A stretch of DNA of 64,000 nucleotides from Okeania sp. SIO2C9 (GTDB lineage Bacteria > Cyanobacteriota > Cyanobacteriia > Cyanobacteriales > Microcoleaceae), in assembly GCF_010672455.1 (NCBI RefSeq), contig NZ_JAAHGO010000019.1:80640-144639 (forward strand), written 5' to 3'. The position numbers and the translations under genes are program-made. Of this stretch, positions 19,542-28,454 are shown in pieces (within the stretch, counting starts at the first letter, position 1; every line of letters starts with the position of its first letter). A model generated the notes under the pieces. That model saw only the letters and a list, made by a program, of their open reading frames with translations, was not told where the DNA came from and ran no database searches.

Positions 19542-20600
19542 TTACTCTTGTGTCCGATCATCCTTTGATAATTTTTGATAAAATTCTATAGTCAGCAGAC
19601 TTAAATTTTGCCATCCTAACTTTTCTAGATTAGCCTGTGGCGATCGCCCTTCTTTGACTGCCCACTCTAACCCAGATTCTAAAATCTCTTTTGTTAGGTC
19701 TCTTGGATACAGCTTTACCCAATCTTGCCCCACCTGTTCCTGCAACTCTGCCATTGCTCCCTTATTAGGCACTAATATAGGACAATCAAAAGAAAGGGCC
19801 AACAATGCACTCCCTGAATTTAAAATCTCTTGAAACGGTAATATTACTAAATCTGCAGTCTGAAAATATTCTTGTAACTTCTCATCCGGTACAAACTCAA
19901 ACTTTAATTTGACCCTAGAATAATTTTCTGCAACTTGAGATATCTGAGTACCAATTTCTGGAACTTCTAGTTTACCTGCCACTAATAATATCCAATTAGC
20001 AGGAGCTAATTCTCGAAAAACTTGGACTAAATGAGGTACATTTTTATAGTAGTCGATATAACCAAGAAATAAAAGTACATGGGAGTCAAAAGGAACATCT
20101 AAATTTGTTTTAGCTACCTCACAATTTATATTATTGGGGTAGACCTCTCGATAATGACCATGAGGGATAACTGCGTGGGGGCGATCGCTCAATCTAGGAA
20201 AAGTTGCATCTGCTAACTCTTTACTTACTTGGCAATGACTAATGAACCCATCTACCCGCTTGATGAACTCTGACTGAAACCAGTTTGCCAACTTAGGATG
20301 CAATAGGTTGTGGGGATATTGGTCGTGAATTGTCCAAATAACTTTTGTTCCTCTAGCCCTAACCCAGTCTATAGCAAAGAGCATAGTTACAGCCCGCAAA
20401 CCGGCTAAAAGTAGATTTGGATGACGGACGATAGTTTCTGTAGGCCAGTGAAGGTGAAAAATATCATAGTATTGGCGTAGCAGTTGGCCAAAAGAAAATT
20501 CTGTAACTGTTAGCCCTTGCTGCACCACCTGAGAATATAATAGCCAGTTATAGGGGTTTTTATACTTAGTTTTAAATGCTGGCCAAGCAATAATTTTCAT
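19542..20600 (-). CDS. Glycosyltransferase (GT4/GumK-like)
   Basis: 352 residues from ATG 20598-20600 (MKIIAWPAFK). An in-frame start five codons upstream would overlap the preceding gene by 10 bp. Family signs are FHLHWPTE near 55, WTIHDQYPHN near 90, the donor-domain start LLFLGYIDYYKNVPHLV, and LPFQEILNSGSALLALSF in the nucleotide-sugar site. It starts 5 bp after the upstream HpsE-like gene ends, so the two are probably translationally coupled and act on the same acceptor. Confidence 0.8.
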   Translation of the reverse strand: MKIIAWPAFKTKYKNPYNWLLYSQVVQQGLTVTEFSFGQLLRQYYDIFHLHWPTETIVRHPNLLLAGLRAVTMLFAIDWVRARGTKVIWTIHDQYPHNLLHPKLANWFQSEFIKRVDGFISHCQVSKELADATFPRLSDRPHAVIPHGHYREVYPNNINCEVAKTNLDVPFDSHVLLFLGYIDYYKNVPHLVQVFRELAPANWILLVAGKLEVPEIGTQISQVAENYSRVKLKFEFVPDEKLQEYFQTADLVILPFQEILNSGSALLALSFDCPILVPNKGAMAELQEQVGQDWVKLYPRDLTKEILESGLEWAVKEGRSPQANLEKLGWQNLSLLTIEFYQKLSKDDRTQE

Positions 20601-20605
20601 CAAAA

Positions 20606-21619
20606 TTACCGACAATCAATACCACTGAAACCTATTTGAGATTTTACTACTGAAGTATAGTCTGATTCAACTTTATTCAAATAGCCATTTCTCCACAAAT
20701 AGAAAGGACTTTTCAAACTATTGATATATAATTCCAACTCACAAGCTGCCACTACATCTGTTCGTAACTTCAAACCATATTTGAGTAAATGACGGATAAT
20801 TTTCCGACTATCATTTGCAGTATAAGCTAAAAAAGCCAATGGTTTTAACCATGGTTTAACTCCTAACATTCGAGTAACATAACGACTCAAACCAATACCA
20901 CGGAAAAATTTAATTAGATAATCTTTTTGTGTTCGATGTTGAGGAATTTTGTGAATTACTTCCATTGCTGGATTATACCAAATTTCCCAGCCTGCTTTTT
21001 GAATATAACTAATAGTTTCTGTATCTTCACCTGTTAACATTGAACCTGGTACTCTACCACTTAATATGCATTGCTCTGGAACACTTTCTAACCATGCTTC
21101 CCGACGAACTACTAATCCAGCGGAAGGAGGTATTACCTTAATTGCAGGCTGATATAATAATGGTTCCTCTCCTCTTTCTGTGATGGCAAAAAATGATTTA
21201 ATTCGGTCAAAATTAGGTGGTAGTTCTCCAGAAAAATCTCCATGAATTTGACTAGCATAAGCTCCTGCTTTTGGATATTTTTGAGCAAATTCATAAGCTG
21301 CTGCCACCCAATTATGTGCAGGAATATTATCATCATCTAGGAAACCAATTAAAGGAGAATTTGCTACTTTTACTGCTTTTTTTCTGGCGAATCCTGCACC
21401 TTGTTGTGCTTCATAACAGTATTTTAATGGGATTTTATCCGACCAGTTTTCTTGATATCTACTAATTATTTTTTTTGTATTGTCTGTGCTTTTATTATCT
21501 ACAACAATAATTTCCCAAGATAGTCCTTCTACTCCGATTTGAGCACGTAATTTGTCTAGAACTAATGGTAATCGTTCAGCTCCGTTATAAGTAGGAATTG
21601 CGATAGTAAAGTTAGTCAT
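20606..21619 (-). CDS. hpsE: HpsE-type family 2 glycosyltransferase (second copy)
   Basis: A 337-residue paralogue of the GT2 at 14379-15368, sharing FTIAIPTYNGAERLPLVL at the N-terminus, VVDNKSTDNT, FLDDDNIPAHNW with the Asp triad, and a similar C-terminal region. It is the first gene of a two-gene unit with the GT4-like gene downstream. Two HpsE copies with parallel neighbours suggest duplication of a GT2+GT4 unit inside the locus. Which copy is the functional counterpart of Nostoc HpsE cannot be decided here. Confidence 0.82.
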   Translation of the reverse strand: MTNFTIAIPTYNGAERLPLVLDKLRAQIGVEGLSWEIIVVDNKSTDNTKKIISRYQENWSDKIPLKYCYEAQQGAGFARKKAVKVANSPLIGFLDDDNIPAHNWVAAAYEFAQKYPKAGAYASQIHGDFSGELPPNFDRIKSFFAITERGEEPLLYQPAIKVIPPSAGLVVRREAWLESVPEQCILSGRVPGSMLTGEDTETISYIQKAGWEIWYNPAMEVIHKIPQHRTQKDYLIKFFRGIGLSRYVTRMLGVKPWLKPLAFLAYTANDSRKIIRHLLKYGLKLRTDVVAACELELYINSLKSPFYLWRNGYLNKVESDYTSVVKSQIGFSGIDCR

Positions 21620-21912
21620 AATAATTTACTTTTTTTATAAACCTTGCTATGTTAATATATAGCTAATATTTTCCTAATTAAGCAACGATATAACGATATT
21701 GTTTCGTAACTTACTGATATATTACCAAATTTTCTACGGAAAAATACGGATTTAGAGGTTGGTTTATACAAACTAATCTAAAAACCTAATTACTTAATCA
21801 GTAGACCCTCGCTGAAAATTTTATACTCAGACTCCTTGAATTCGTAGGCTTAAACAAAACCATCAAATTAATAAATACAGCTCCAGCAAAAAGAATCAGG
21901 AAAAAATCAGAA
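21620..21912. other. Intergenic region between hpsE copy and the rpmB terminator
   Basis: Roughly 290 AT-rich bases that include the region upstream of the second hpsE. No gene or repeat recognised. Confidence 0.35.
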
Positions 21913-21958
21913 AAAAATAAATAAATAGCCCTGTGCTACAGTTGATGATAACAGGGCT
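21913..21958 (-). terminator. Rho-independent terminator of rpmB
   Basis: Read on the minus strand, AGCCCTGT (21951-21958) pairs with ACAGGGCT (21927-21934), an 8-bp perfect stem with a 16-nt loop. It is followed by a T-rich tail, and lies 28 bp after the rpmB stop. Confidence 0.85.
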
Positions 21959-21986
21959 AAATAAGAGTAGTATGAAGAAAAATATA

Positions 21987-22223
21987 TCAGCACTTATTCA
22001 AGTTAATGCCAGTGGCCTTGGCCATAGCTTGTATACCTTTGTTTTCTAAAGTTTTAATTGCTTTAGTCGATAATCGCAGTTTCACCCAACGATTACCTTG
22101 AGGCCACCAAACTCTTTTCCATTGGAGATTTACTTGCTGTAACTTGTGGGTGCGGATATGGGAGTGGGAAACTGCATAGGCATTATTAGCTTTCTTTCCA
22201 GTCAATTGACATTTACGACCCAT
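21987..22223 (-). CDS. rpmB: 50S ribosomal protein L28
   Basis: 78 residues from ATG 22221-22223 ([20 protein letters not shown]), the normal length and start of cyanobacterial L28. A longer frame adds 12 residues that do not match the family. The conserved core [20 protein letters not shown] and C-terminal LNKC are present. It is a component of the large ribosomal subunit, monocistronic here, with a strong terminator. It marks the switch from the polysaccharide locus to a repeat-rich area. Confidence 0.95.
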   Translation of the reverse strand: MGRKCQLTGKKANNAYAVSHSHIRTHKLQQVNLQWKRVWWPQGNRWVKLRLSTKAIKTLENKGIQAMAKATGINLNKC

Positions 22224-22322
22224 GATTTGTCTACCTAGATTTTTTTTACATTTTGCCATCAGAAGGCCAGCACAATAATCTATGATTTAGTGTCTGGATG
22301 AATGATGGATATATAATTATGG

Positions 22323-22346
22323 TTTCCTACAGAATGCTCCGCAAAC
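22323..22346 (+). repeat. 24-bp mini-repeat, solitary copy
   Basis: TTTCCTACAGAATGCTCCGC followed by AAAC. It matches the mini-repeat found three times in tnpB (27.4-27.7 kb) with two substitutions. It lies about 100 bp upstream of rpmB. Confidence 0.75.
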
Positions 22347-22771
22347 GATGCCACAATTATATACAAATATTTATAGCTTATTTAGTATACATTATGGATC
22401 GAGTTAGTTTTAATAGTAATCATCGTCAAAATTAGGTCAGTGCAAAAAATACCAGTTTGAACGGCTGGATGGAAACGACTCGACGGATTTTAATCCGTAG
22501 TCAAAAAAAATGTGTGATCATCAGGGAACATAGAGACACAAAACCCTCTCAAGCATGGTAAAAGCCCAATATCTAATGGACGCTTCAGTTAAATGGTAGT
22601 ATGCTGAAAAGGTAGCTTGGTATACCAATTACAGTCTGTTTCCAGCTGTTAGACAGCAGGTTGTAACGAGGGAGCGAGTCAATCAATCAACAACTGAAAA
22701 AGTAGCCTCAATGGTCTTTGACCGGAGAGAATAGTGGCCATTGGCACCGTAAGCGTGAGCTACTGCTACTA
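22347..22771. other. Non-coding, degraded transposon-like DNA
   Basis: About 425 bases with many stops in all frames. The presence of the TnpB fragment immediately after it suggests the region belongs to the same decayed element. No other feature is supported. Confidence 0.35.
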
Positions 22772-22868
22772 AATTAAAGTCAGTTAATGCTCAAGTTTTA
22801 CAACAAACTTTAAAAACTTTAGATAGAGAATTTTTTGACATGAAATCTTTAGGTAAAGGATTTCCCTG
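22772..22868 (+). pseudogene. TnpB N-terminal remnant
   Basis: The plus-strand frame reads LKSVNAQVLQQTLKTLDREF then DMKSLGKGFP and stops. This resembles the N-terminal helix-rich part of TnpB (KSVxSQVLQxTLKxLDxAFxxF). No start, RuvC region or zinc finger follows. The preceding 300 bp contain short open stretches but no confident match. It is followed by a TACAGCGCTTTTCAT end of the small MITE family seen at 34541-34645. Extent uncertain. Confidence 0.45.
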
Positions 22869-22974
22869 ATTCGTGCGACGTCGTAAGTCGCTTGTTTTAC
22901 AGCGCTTTTCATATGAGTGAACCACAAAAGTGTAATATCATGTCCGGATGATAGCGTGATGATTAAGCATTTCT

Positions 22975-23345
22975 AGTTTGAGGCCACAGCGTGAAAACAG
23001 GTTAACCCCCGAACAAATTCCTGCTGCTCCATAATTTTCTGGCAGCGATAGACCAGCAGATGTTCGAGCTTCATCTAAGTTTTCTGGTGAGTGGTTAGCG
23101 TTCGCGGAGCGTTGCGTCAGCAGTATCGCTTCATTAGTTAAAGGCCACAAACGTTCTGCCGGTTGTCGTTCAGGTGAATGAGGCAGAAAAAATAGGTCAA
23201 TACCTTCGGGTAATACCAGCTTATTAGTAGTATGCCATCCTGCAATGAACCCAATGGAATTACGTCGATTAATGCTCCCTTGAATTTGGCCAATGTCGTA
23301 GAGCAAAAATTCAAAAAAACCATATTGCCTGTGCCATGCTGGCGA
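22975..23345 (-). pseudogene. IS630-family transposase C-terminal remnant
   Basis: Minus-strand translation includes LPEGIDLFFLPHSPERQPAERLWPLTNEAI, matching the IS630/Tc1-type DDE C-terminal region (FLPPYSPELxPxERLW), then a degraded tail. The N-terminal catalytic domain is missing. Upstream sequence continues only for about 15 residues before the frame breaks. Within the tail a GC-rich insert at about 23100-23125 (GCGTTCGCGGAGCGTTGCG) interrupts homology and looks like another small inserted repeat. A lone TATCATGTCCGG end (22940) of the TWA-type MITE family lies next to it. Confidence 0.6.
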
Positions 23346-23424
23346 GTGAACAATTTAAAAGGTAAAGCCAAGAAAATGGGAAAAACTATTGATCAAATCA
23401 AACAGGAATTATGATCAAATTATT

Positions 23425-23696
23425 TAACTTCCCGCCAGGGAAGTCACGCGCTCTCCCGTTGGCGGAGCCTAGCGGTAGCTATTAGGGGAGCGGAGGGATG
23501 GTCAAGCCAGGGCCAATAGTCGGATACCTCCACAAATAAAACCTTCCTATACCCTTGACAAGCTAGGAGGTATGCATGTTATCTTCAAGGTTAACATAGG
23601 AGGAGGACATCACCTCACACGCGCGCAGCGGTCATTTTTTTCATAATGTAAGAATCCCGCGTTGTCGCGCTATGCGCAACGTCGGGAGCATGTCAA
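23425..23696 (+). mobile_element. Non-autonomous IS200/IS605-type element, copy 1
   Basis: About 270 bp, closely matching 61681-61926. The left part has a perfect hairpin, CTTCCC-GCCA-GGGAAG (23428-23443). The right part has a hairpin around CGTTGTCGCGCTATGCGCAACG inside GAATCCCGC...CGGGAGCATGTCAA, ending at 23696. The same terminal pattern (GAATCC, hairpin, GGAG-N-ATGTCAA) ends the tnpB element at 27031. There is no transposase. Sequence differences between the copies lie just after the left hairpin, where a GC-rich palindromic insert occurs in this copy. The element may be mobilised in trans by an IS200/IS605 transposase. The conserved middle could be a guide-RNA scaffold, which is inferred. 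Confidence 0.6.
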
Positions 23697-23901
23697 TCAA
23701 TGAACTCAAATATGCAGCAATAAAATTCAGCGTAGTTTGAATTTTATTGCTGATACATGAAGTGAAAAATTAACTTTTTTTTAGGAAGATTTGATAATGC
23801 TAAAAACTTGGAGGCGATCACTATCATAGATCGAGCGATCGCCTAGATTAGTTGTTGCTATATATACTGTATTTGCGTAAGTCCTGTTCAAGTTAATTTG
23901 A

Positions 23902-25911
23902 TCAAATTACTTTTTCAGTTAACTGAGTCAAGACCTGATTAGACCTTTCGACAAATTCTTTCATACCCTCAGCATCAAAACCTTTTTGTGCCATTAAAGC
24001 TAAATCATAAACATGATGGCAGATTTGTTTGGCTAATTCTGCTGAAGGAGATTCTCCACTACCCTGAATAATACTACCTTGACTGAGATTGGCCAGATTC
24101 TGAATTAGTGGGTGAGCTGTATTTACCACTAAAACATGGTCTTCTGGAAATTCTGCTTTTTCCTGCTGCAACATAGCAGTCATATCTCTCAATCTTCGCA
24201 TGGCCTCTGGCAACAATACCATTGCTGGTGGGGTAGTTTTGGCATCTTCTGATTTTAATGCTTGGGCCTTGACATTGATCTTGGGTTTATTCAGCGCTTT
24301 TTCAAATAATTCTTTAATTTGTTCGCTGCGAGTTTTATTGGTAGCTGGATCGACTATTTCAGATTGATTTTCTTGGTCGATTAATGTCTCATCTAAATCA
24401 GAATCTACTCGAGAAAATTTAACATCTTGATATTCTCTTTCTAGAAAACTAATAAAGTGAGTATCGATGAAAGAGTCGAGGAATAAAACTTCTAATCCTT
24501 GGTTTTTGTGCAGTTCTACATAAGTTGCTTGGGAAGCAGGTTCAGTACAATAATAGACACGGTTTTCATGGCGTTCTTTATTACGTTCTAAATATTCTTT
24601 GAGAGTGGTGTAATAAAAACCTTGTTCATCAGTGTTTTTAGCATCAGAATTTTCTGGAGTTACTTCTTGCCAAACATCTTCTCCTTCTGCTTGTACTTCT
24701 ACTGCCGGTTTTGCTTCAGTTTCAGTTGTTTCGGTTTGATTAAATTTGGCTGTAGTGCGGAAAATTATGATATCTTCTACTTGCTTTTTAAACTTATCGT
24801 CATTCAAGGCACCAAACTTAACAAATGTACCTACATCTTGCCAACAACTGATATATTTATCTTTTTCATCGCGATAAATTTCTTTCAGGCGATCGCCTAC
24901 TTTTTTTGCTATATAATCGGCGATTCTTCTAACAGTTCGATTACTTAATAGGGAACTACGAGAGACGTTGAGAGGAATATCTGTACTATCAATTACTCCT
25001 CGTAAAGGCATTAAAAATTTAGGAATAATTTCTTCACAATGGTCGGTGACAAATACTTGATTACAGAATAGTTTGATATTACCTTGAGTGACATCTACAT
25101 CTGGCTTTAGTTTAGGAAAATAAAGAATTCCATTAACAATAAAAGGATAGTCAGTATTGAGATGCACCCATAATAGAGGCTCTTCTTGGAAAGGATAAAG
25201 ATGACGATATAGTTCTAGATAGTCTTCTTGAGTAACATTTTGAGTAGATTCTCGCCAGATTGCTTTGTGTTTATTTACTACTTCATCTTCAAATTTTATT
25301 GCTACTGGCATAAAATCACAGTAGGTTTTAATCAACTGTTTAATGCGAGTAGTTTCAAGATATTCTTGTTCTTCATCTTGGAGAGTTAAGGTAATAGTTG
25401 TACCTCTTTCTGTGCGGGGAGAATCTGATATTTCAAATTCTGGAGAACCGTCACAACTCCAATGAACAGCTTCTGCACCTTCTTGATAGGAAAGGGTATC
25501 AATTTCTACTTTTTTAGCCACCATAAAGGAGGAGTAAAAGCCCAAACCAAAGTGACCAATAATTGCGTCCTCATCACCCCCTTTATATTTTTCTATGAAT
25601 TCTTCAGCACTGGAAAAAGCAACTTGATTAATATATTTTTTAATCTCATCGGCGGTCATCCCTATTCCATTATCAGTAATGGAGAGAGTTTGATTTTCTT
25701 TGTCTATTTTAATTTCTATTTCTGGATTAGTAACATCACCACTATATTCTCCAGTTCGAGCCACCATTTTAAGTTTAGCAATGGCATCTACACCATTAGA
25801 AACTAATTCTCTTAAGAAAATTTCATGGTCAGTATAGAGAGATTTTTTGATAATTGGAAATATATTTTCAGTATGGATACTGATTTTACCTTTCTCTAGG
25901 GTTGTACTCAT
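23902..25911 (-). CDS. htpG: Molecular chaperone HtpG (Hsp90)
   Basis: A 669-residue bacterial Hsp90. The N-terminal GHKL ATPase domain has RELVSNGVDAIAKLK near 34, DNGIGMTADEIKKYI near 79, the lid and GHFGLGFYSSFMVA near 120, and GTTITLTL near 170. The middle domain includes PLNVSRSSLL near 320. An acidic, Glu/Thr-rich linker-like segment (about 395-425) is followed by the C-terminal dimerisation domain. It is a cytoplasmic dimer that remodels client proteins and is important in heat and light stress in cyanobacteria. It is monocistronic. A GCGTAAGTCCTG end at 23875-23886, belonging to the 5-bp-TSD MITE family, lies just downstream of its stop. Confidence 0.95.
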   Translation of the reverse strand: MSTTLEKGKISIHTENIFPIIKKSLYTDHEIFLRELVSNGVDAIAKLKMVARTGEYSGDVTNPEIEIKIDKENQTLSITDNGIGMTADEIKKYINQVAFSSAEEFIEKYKGGDEDAIIGHFGLGFYSSFMVAKKVEIDTLSYQEGAEAVHWSCDGSPEFEISDSPRTERGTTITLTLQDEEQEYLETTRIKQLIKTYCDFMPVAIKFEDEVVNKHKAIWRESTQNVTQEDYLELYRHLYPFQEEPLLWVHLNTDYPFIVNGILYFPKLKPDVDVTQGNIKLFCNQVFVTDHCEEIIPKFLMPLRGVIDSTDIPLNVSRSSLLSNRTVRRIADYIAKKVGDRLKEIYRDEKDKYISCWQDVGTFVKFGALNDDKFKKQVEDIIIFRTTAKFNQTETTETEAKPAVEVQAEGEDVWQEVTPENSDAKNTDEQGFYYTTLKEYLERNKERHENRVYYCTEPASQATYVELHKNQGLEVLFLDSFIDTHFISFLEREYQDVKFSRVDSDLDETLIDQENQSEIVDPATNKTRSEQIKELFEKALNKPKINVKAQALKSEDAKTTPPAMVLLPEAMRRLRDMTAMLQQEKAEFPEDHVLVVNTAHPLIQNLANLSQGSIIQGSGESPSAELAKQICHHVYDLALMAQKGFDAEGMKEFVERSNQVLTQLTEKVI

Positions 25912-26436
25912 AATCTTTATCTATTTTATCTATGGGAATTAATTTTACTTGAGCATTTAGGTAGTTATCCAGGTTCGTTATCTCTTGATAGATATAAAAT
26001 CAGAGAAATATTCTGGCCATTCACATCTAGACTTACTGCTCAATACTATTTAATGATTGTGATTTATTGAGTCTTTTTTTTAAACAGGGATTGCACCAAA
26101 CATCTGATTCGGATTTCACTACCTAAGCGGTTTTAATATAATACCAAGGGCGATAAAATCATATCGTAATAGTAACCGTAAAGAAGTAGGAAAAAGAAAT
26201 AAACAAAAACAGAGAGAAACAATAATATATTAATTCTATATATTATAAAAAGTAGGACTATTAAAGAGTTTCCTAATTGAGGAAGGCATTCATGCAACAG
26301 ATAATTGCCAGGATGTGTAATTATCTGTTGCATAGTTACTTATACCAAGCATGACAAACGTTTGCTACAAACAGGTGATACCAAATCGGGCTATCATGCA
26401 TAACGTTTTTCATAACTTTGCTTTTTCCATTTTTTA
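25912..26436. other. Intergenic region with a strong hairpin at 26292-26333
   Basis: 525 bp upstream of htpG. A perfect 15-bp inverted repeat, ATGCAACAGATAATT (26292-26306) and its complement (26319-26333), encloses a 12-nt loop. No U-tract follows, so this may be a protein-binding or RNA element rather than a terminator. Nothing else is supported. Confidence 0.5.
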
Positions 26437-26973
26437 TTATTTTTGATAATAGTTCTCAGAATACTGACTTTTTAAAGATTCAATATCCAGCTTATGAAAT
26501 TGAATCCATTCTTGAATCTTAGAATCACTAATTTCATCAAGCTGATAATCTTTAAACTCTTTAAAAAAAGACTTTACGTGATCTCTCAAAAGTTTGAGTT
26601 TTCCTTTTCTCATAATCTCAACATGATGAGTAAAGTTTCCTTGATGGGAAACATCTTTTGTTGGAATAATTAATATCCTTTTTACTTGGTCTGTTTTGTA
26701 TTCTTTGTCAAACCAACCGCAGTGGTTATTCATCTGACCTGTTTCAGTTTTGGTTATTTCGTTGCGTGAGTCTTCAACTTTACTTTTACACTCAAAGATA
26801 AAATAATCATTCTGAGAAATACACCAAAGATTATCCGGACCTGTGTTAAATTCCTTTTCCTCTTTTTTCCCAAACACCAAACCACCATCTAAACAATTAA
26901 TTACCACAATATCCCCACCAACAAACTTATTCTCTAAAATCAAATTTGCCAGAGGATTTTCTCCAGTTGCCAA
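26437..26973 (-). CDS. Chimeric ORF: ClpB C-terminal tail fused to a PD-(D/E)XK nuclease-like domain
   Basis: 178 residues, with a TTG start (26971-26973) preceded by GAGGT at 8 nt. Residues 5-39 copy the end of ClpB ([17 protein letters not shown] onward). From residue 43 a different domain begins: NTGPDNLW (possible acidic metal ligand), then FIFECKSKV (E-x-K motif), then QMNNHCGWFDKEY and a Lys-rich helical tail. GPDNLW...ECK...NQxxxxxxWF occurs at the C-terminus of some DEAD/DEAH helicase proteins, so this is probably the terminal nuclease-like domain of such a protein captured by the clpB duplication. Whether it is expressed is unknown. It is open for 178 codons with no disruption, and it is separated from clpB by the tnpB element. 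Confidence 0.6.
   Translation of the reverse strand: MATGENPLANLILENKFVGGDIVVINCLDGGLVFGKKEEKEFNTGPDNLWCISQNDYFIFECKSKVEDSRNEITKTETGQMNNHCGWFDKEYKTDQVKRILIIPTKDVSHQGNFTHHVEIMRKGKLKLLRDHVKSFFKEFKDYQLDEISDSKIQEWIQFHKLDIESLKSQYSENYYQK
26858..26962 (-). repeat. Duplicate of the clpB 3' end (copy inside the chimeric ORF)
   Basis: These 105 bp are the same as 28635-28739 except for four substitutions that I can count by eye. The direct repeats flank the tnpB transposon. Identity stops abruptly at both ends. Confidence 0.9.
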
Positions 26974-27030
26974 GTTGGTTTACCTCATATAAAAAATTAT
27001 CATATTTTTCTTCATTAACACTTTTGCCTA

Positions 27031-27180
27031 TTGACATCCTCCCGGCATCAAATCAGAGTAACGCAATGCGGGATTCCCATCCATCAAAACAACCGAAGTT
27101 GCTTAAACTCAGGGCGGGTTGACACATCGTTGGAATCTGCTGATTTAGAACCAGCCTTACGTCTCCTCCGTGTCCGATAA
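27031..27180 (-). ncRNA. Candidate omega-RNA (3' end of tnpB plus transposon right end)
   Basis: In characterised TnpB systems the guide RNA comes from the 3' part of the tnpB transcript and the right end, with the guide lying just past the terminus. Here the terminus is ATGTCAA at 27031, so the guide on the minus strand would begin TAGGCAAAAGTGTTAATGAA (27030-27011). The 5' boundary is arbitrary. Inferred only from position and the terminal stem. Confidence 0.35.
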
Positions 27181-28454
27181 ATAATCGACCGTTGACCCTC
27201 GGCGACTACTTCAAAAATTGAGAGCTGTACAGGTGTTTCCAATACTTCAGCCTTAATAGTTTCAACTTTGGTTATCCGTTGAGTTACTGTTTCAATTATT
27301 GGAGTATTCAGAATATTTACAGCAGCATTGATATCACGGTCGTGGAATGTTCCACAATTAAGACAAGTCCACTCACGTTTGCGCAGCATTCCGCAGGAAA
27401 CATTTAGTTCCTTCTTACCACCTTTAAACCCACAATGAGAACATTTTCTAGTAGTAGGTTCCCAACGATTAATTACTCTAAACTCTTTACCATATTTATC
27501 ACATTTAGATTCAGTTAATGTTCTGAATTGTCTCCAACCTAGATCGTTAATAGCTTTAGCTAATTTATGATTACGTTTGCGAAGCATTCCGTAGGAAACC
27601 ATGCCAGAAACATTCAAATCTTCTAACACAATAGTGTCGTATTTACTGACTAAATTAGTTGAGAGTTTATGAAGAAAATCAGTTCTAATTTCTTGGATTT
27701 TTGCATGTTTGCGCAGCATTCCGTAGGAAAGTTTAGCTACTCTAACCCGTGCCTTTTCTCGACGTTTACTACCTACTTCAGTACGAGCAAACTTACGTTG
27801 AAACTTAGCTAACTTTTTGAATTTTTTCTGGAGTGGTTTTGGTGCATTAATCTTGTCTCCATTGCTCAAAGTTGCAAATGTAGAAATGCCTAAATCAATG
27901 CCAATTGAATTATTAGTTTTAGGCATAAATTCCGAATTAGTTTCCACTACAAAGCTAGCAAAATATCTATTAGCTGAATCTTTGATAATAGTTACAGAAG
28001 TAGGCTGACTAGCTAATGGCCTTGACCAAACTATTTTAATTTTACCTACTTTTGGTAGATAGATTTTATCTTGACAAACTTTGTAATTAGCCCCGACAAA
28101 TCTTGCAGCTTGTCTAGATTTTCTAGATTTAAACTTAGGAGGCTTGGCCTTGATACTTTTACGTTTACCTTTACAACTATCAAAGAAATTCTTATATGCC
28201 TGGTCTAAATCTTTGAGAGACTGTTGTAGTGGAGTAGAAGCTACATCTTTTAACCAAATTAATTCTTTCTTGGCGCTTGTTATGAACTGTTTAGTTAGAT
28301 CGGTATATGAAGGTTTTTTATCCCCTTTAGCGTACAATTTATTGCAGTGAGCTAATGACTGATTCCAAACATATCGGCAACACCCAAATAGTTGATTTAA
28401 TTTGGTTGTTTGAATATGATTAGGGTAGATTCTGTATTTATATCTAGCTTTCAA
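27084..28454 (-). CDS. tnpB: RNA-guided nuclease TnpB (OrfB of IS200/IS605) with three in-frame mini-repeat inserts
   Basis: 456 residues. RuvC catalytic residues are in place: D187 in GIDLGISTFATL, E279 in TIVLEDLNVSGM and D374 in HDRDINAAVNIL. The zinc finger is C338-x2-C341 and C364-x2-C367. Three short segments look foreign: SYGMLRK at 243-249 and 287-293, and SCGMLRK at 353-359. Removing them restores the normal family sequence (RVAKL-HAKIQ, SGMV-RNHKL, LNV-REWTC). Each is encoded by the same mini-repeat, and each adds seven codons without shifting the frame. The third lies in the zinc-finger loop. TnpB is a guided DNA nuclease that promotes retention of its transposon. Whether this tolerant-looking copy is active is untested. 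Confidence 0.9.
   Translation of the reverse strand: MKARYKYRIYPNHIQTTKLNQLFGCCRYVWNQSLAHCNKLYAKGDKKPSYTDLTKQFITSAKKELIWLKDVASTPLQQSLKDLDQAYKNFFDSCKGKRKSIKAKPPKFKSRKSRQAARFVGANYKVCQDKIYLPKVGKIKIVWSRPLASQPTSVTIIKDSANRYFASFVVETNSEFMPKTNNSIGIDLGISTFATLSNGDKINAPKPLQKKFKKLAKFQRKFARTEVGSKRREKARVRVAKLSYGMLRKHAKIQEIRTDFLHKLSTNLVSKYDTIVLEDLNVSGMVSYGMLRKRNHKLAKAINDLGWRQFRTLTESKCDKYGKEFRVINRWEPTTRKCSHCGFKGGKKELNVSCGMLRKREWTCLNCGTFHDRDINAAVNILNTPIIETVTQRITKVETIKAEVLETPVQLSIFEVVAEGQRSIIYRTRRRRKAGSKSADSNDVSTRPEFKQLRLF
27377..27400 (-). repeat. Mini-repeat insert 3 in tnpB
   Basis: 24 bp; the core is TCCTGCGGAATGCTGCGCAA. It adds SCGMLRK at 353-359, between the two CxxC pairs of the zinc finger. Confidence 0.9.
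27575..27598 (-). repeat. Mini-repeat insert 2 in tnpB
   Basis: 24 bp; the core is TCCTACGGAATGCTTCGCAA, one base different from insert 1. It adds SYGMLRK at residues 287-293, just after the RuvC-II Glu region. Confidence 0.9.
27707..27730 (-). repeat. Mini-repeat insert 1 in tnpB
   Basis: 24 bp; the core on the minus strand is TCCTACGGAATGCTGCGCAA. It adds SYGMLRK at residues 243-249 of TnpB. Confidence 0.9.

Noticed and set aside
24622-24948. 108-codon frame opposite htpG
   Set aside because: Phe/Ile/Tyr-rich shadow of a well-conserved coding strand.
26133-26333. 66-codon minus-strand hydrophobic frame
   Set aside because: Low-complexity Leu/Phe-rich, starts inside the strong hairpin, no ribosome binding site.
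27084-28454. TnpB as a Cas12-type CRISPR effector
   Set aside because: Size, left and right end hairpins and absence of an array or cas genes fit a transposon gene.
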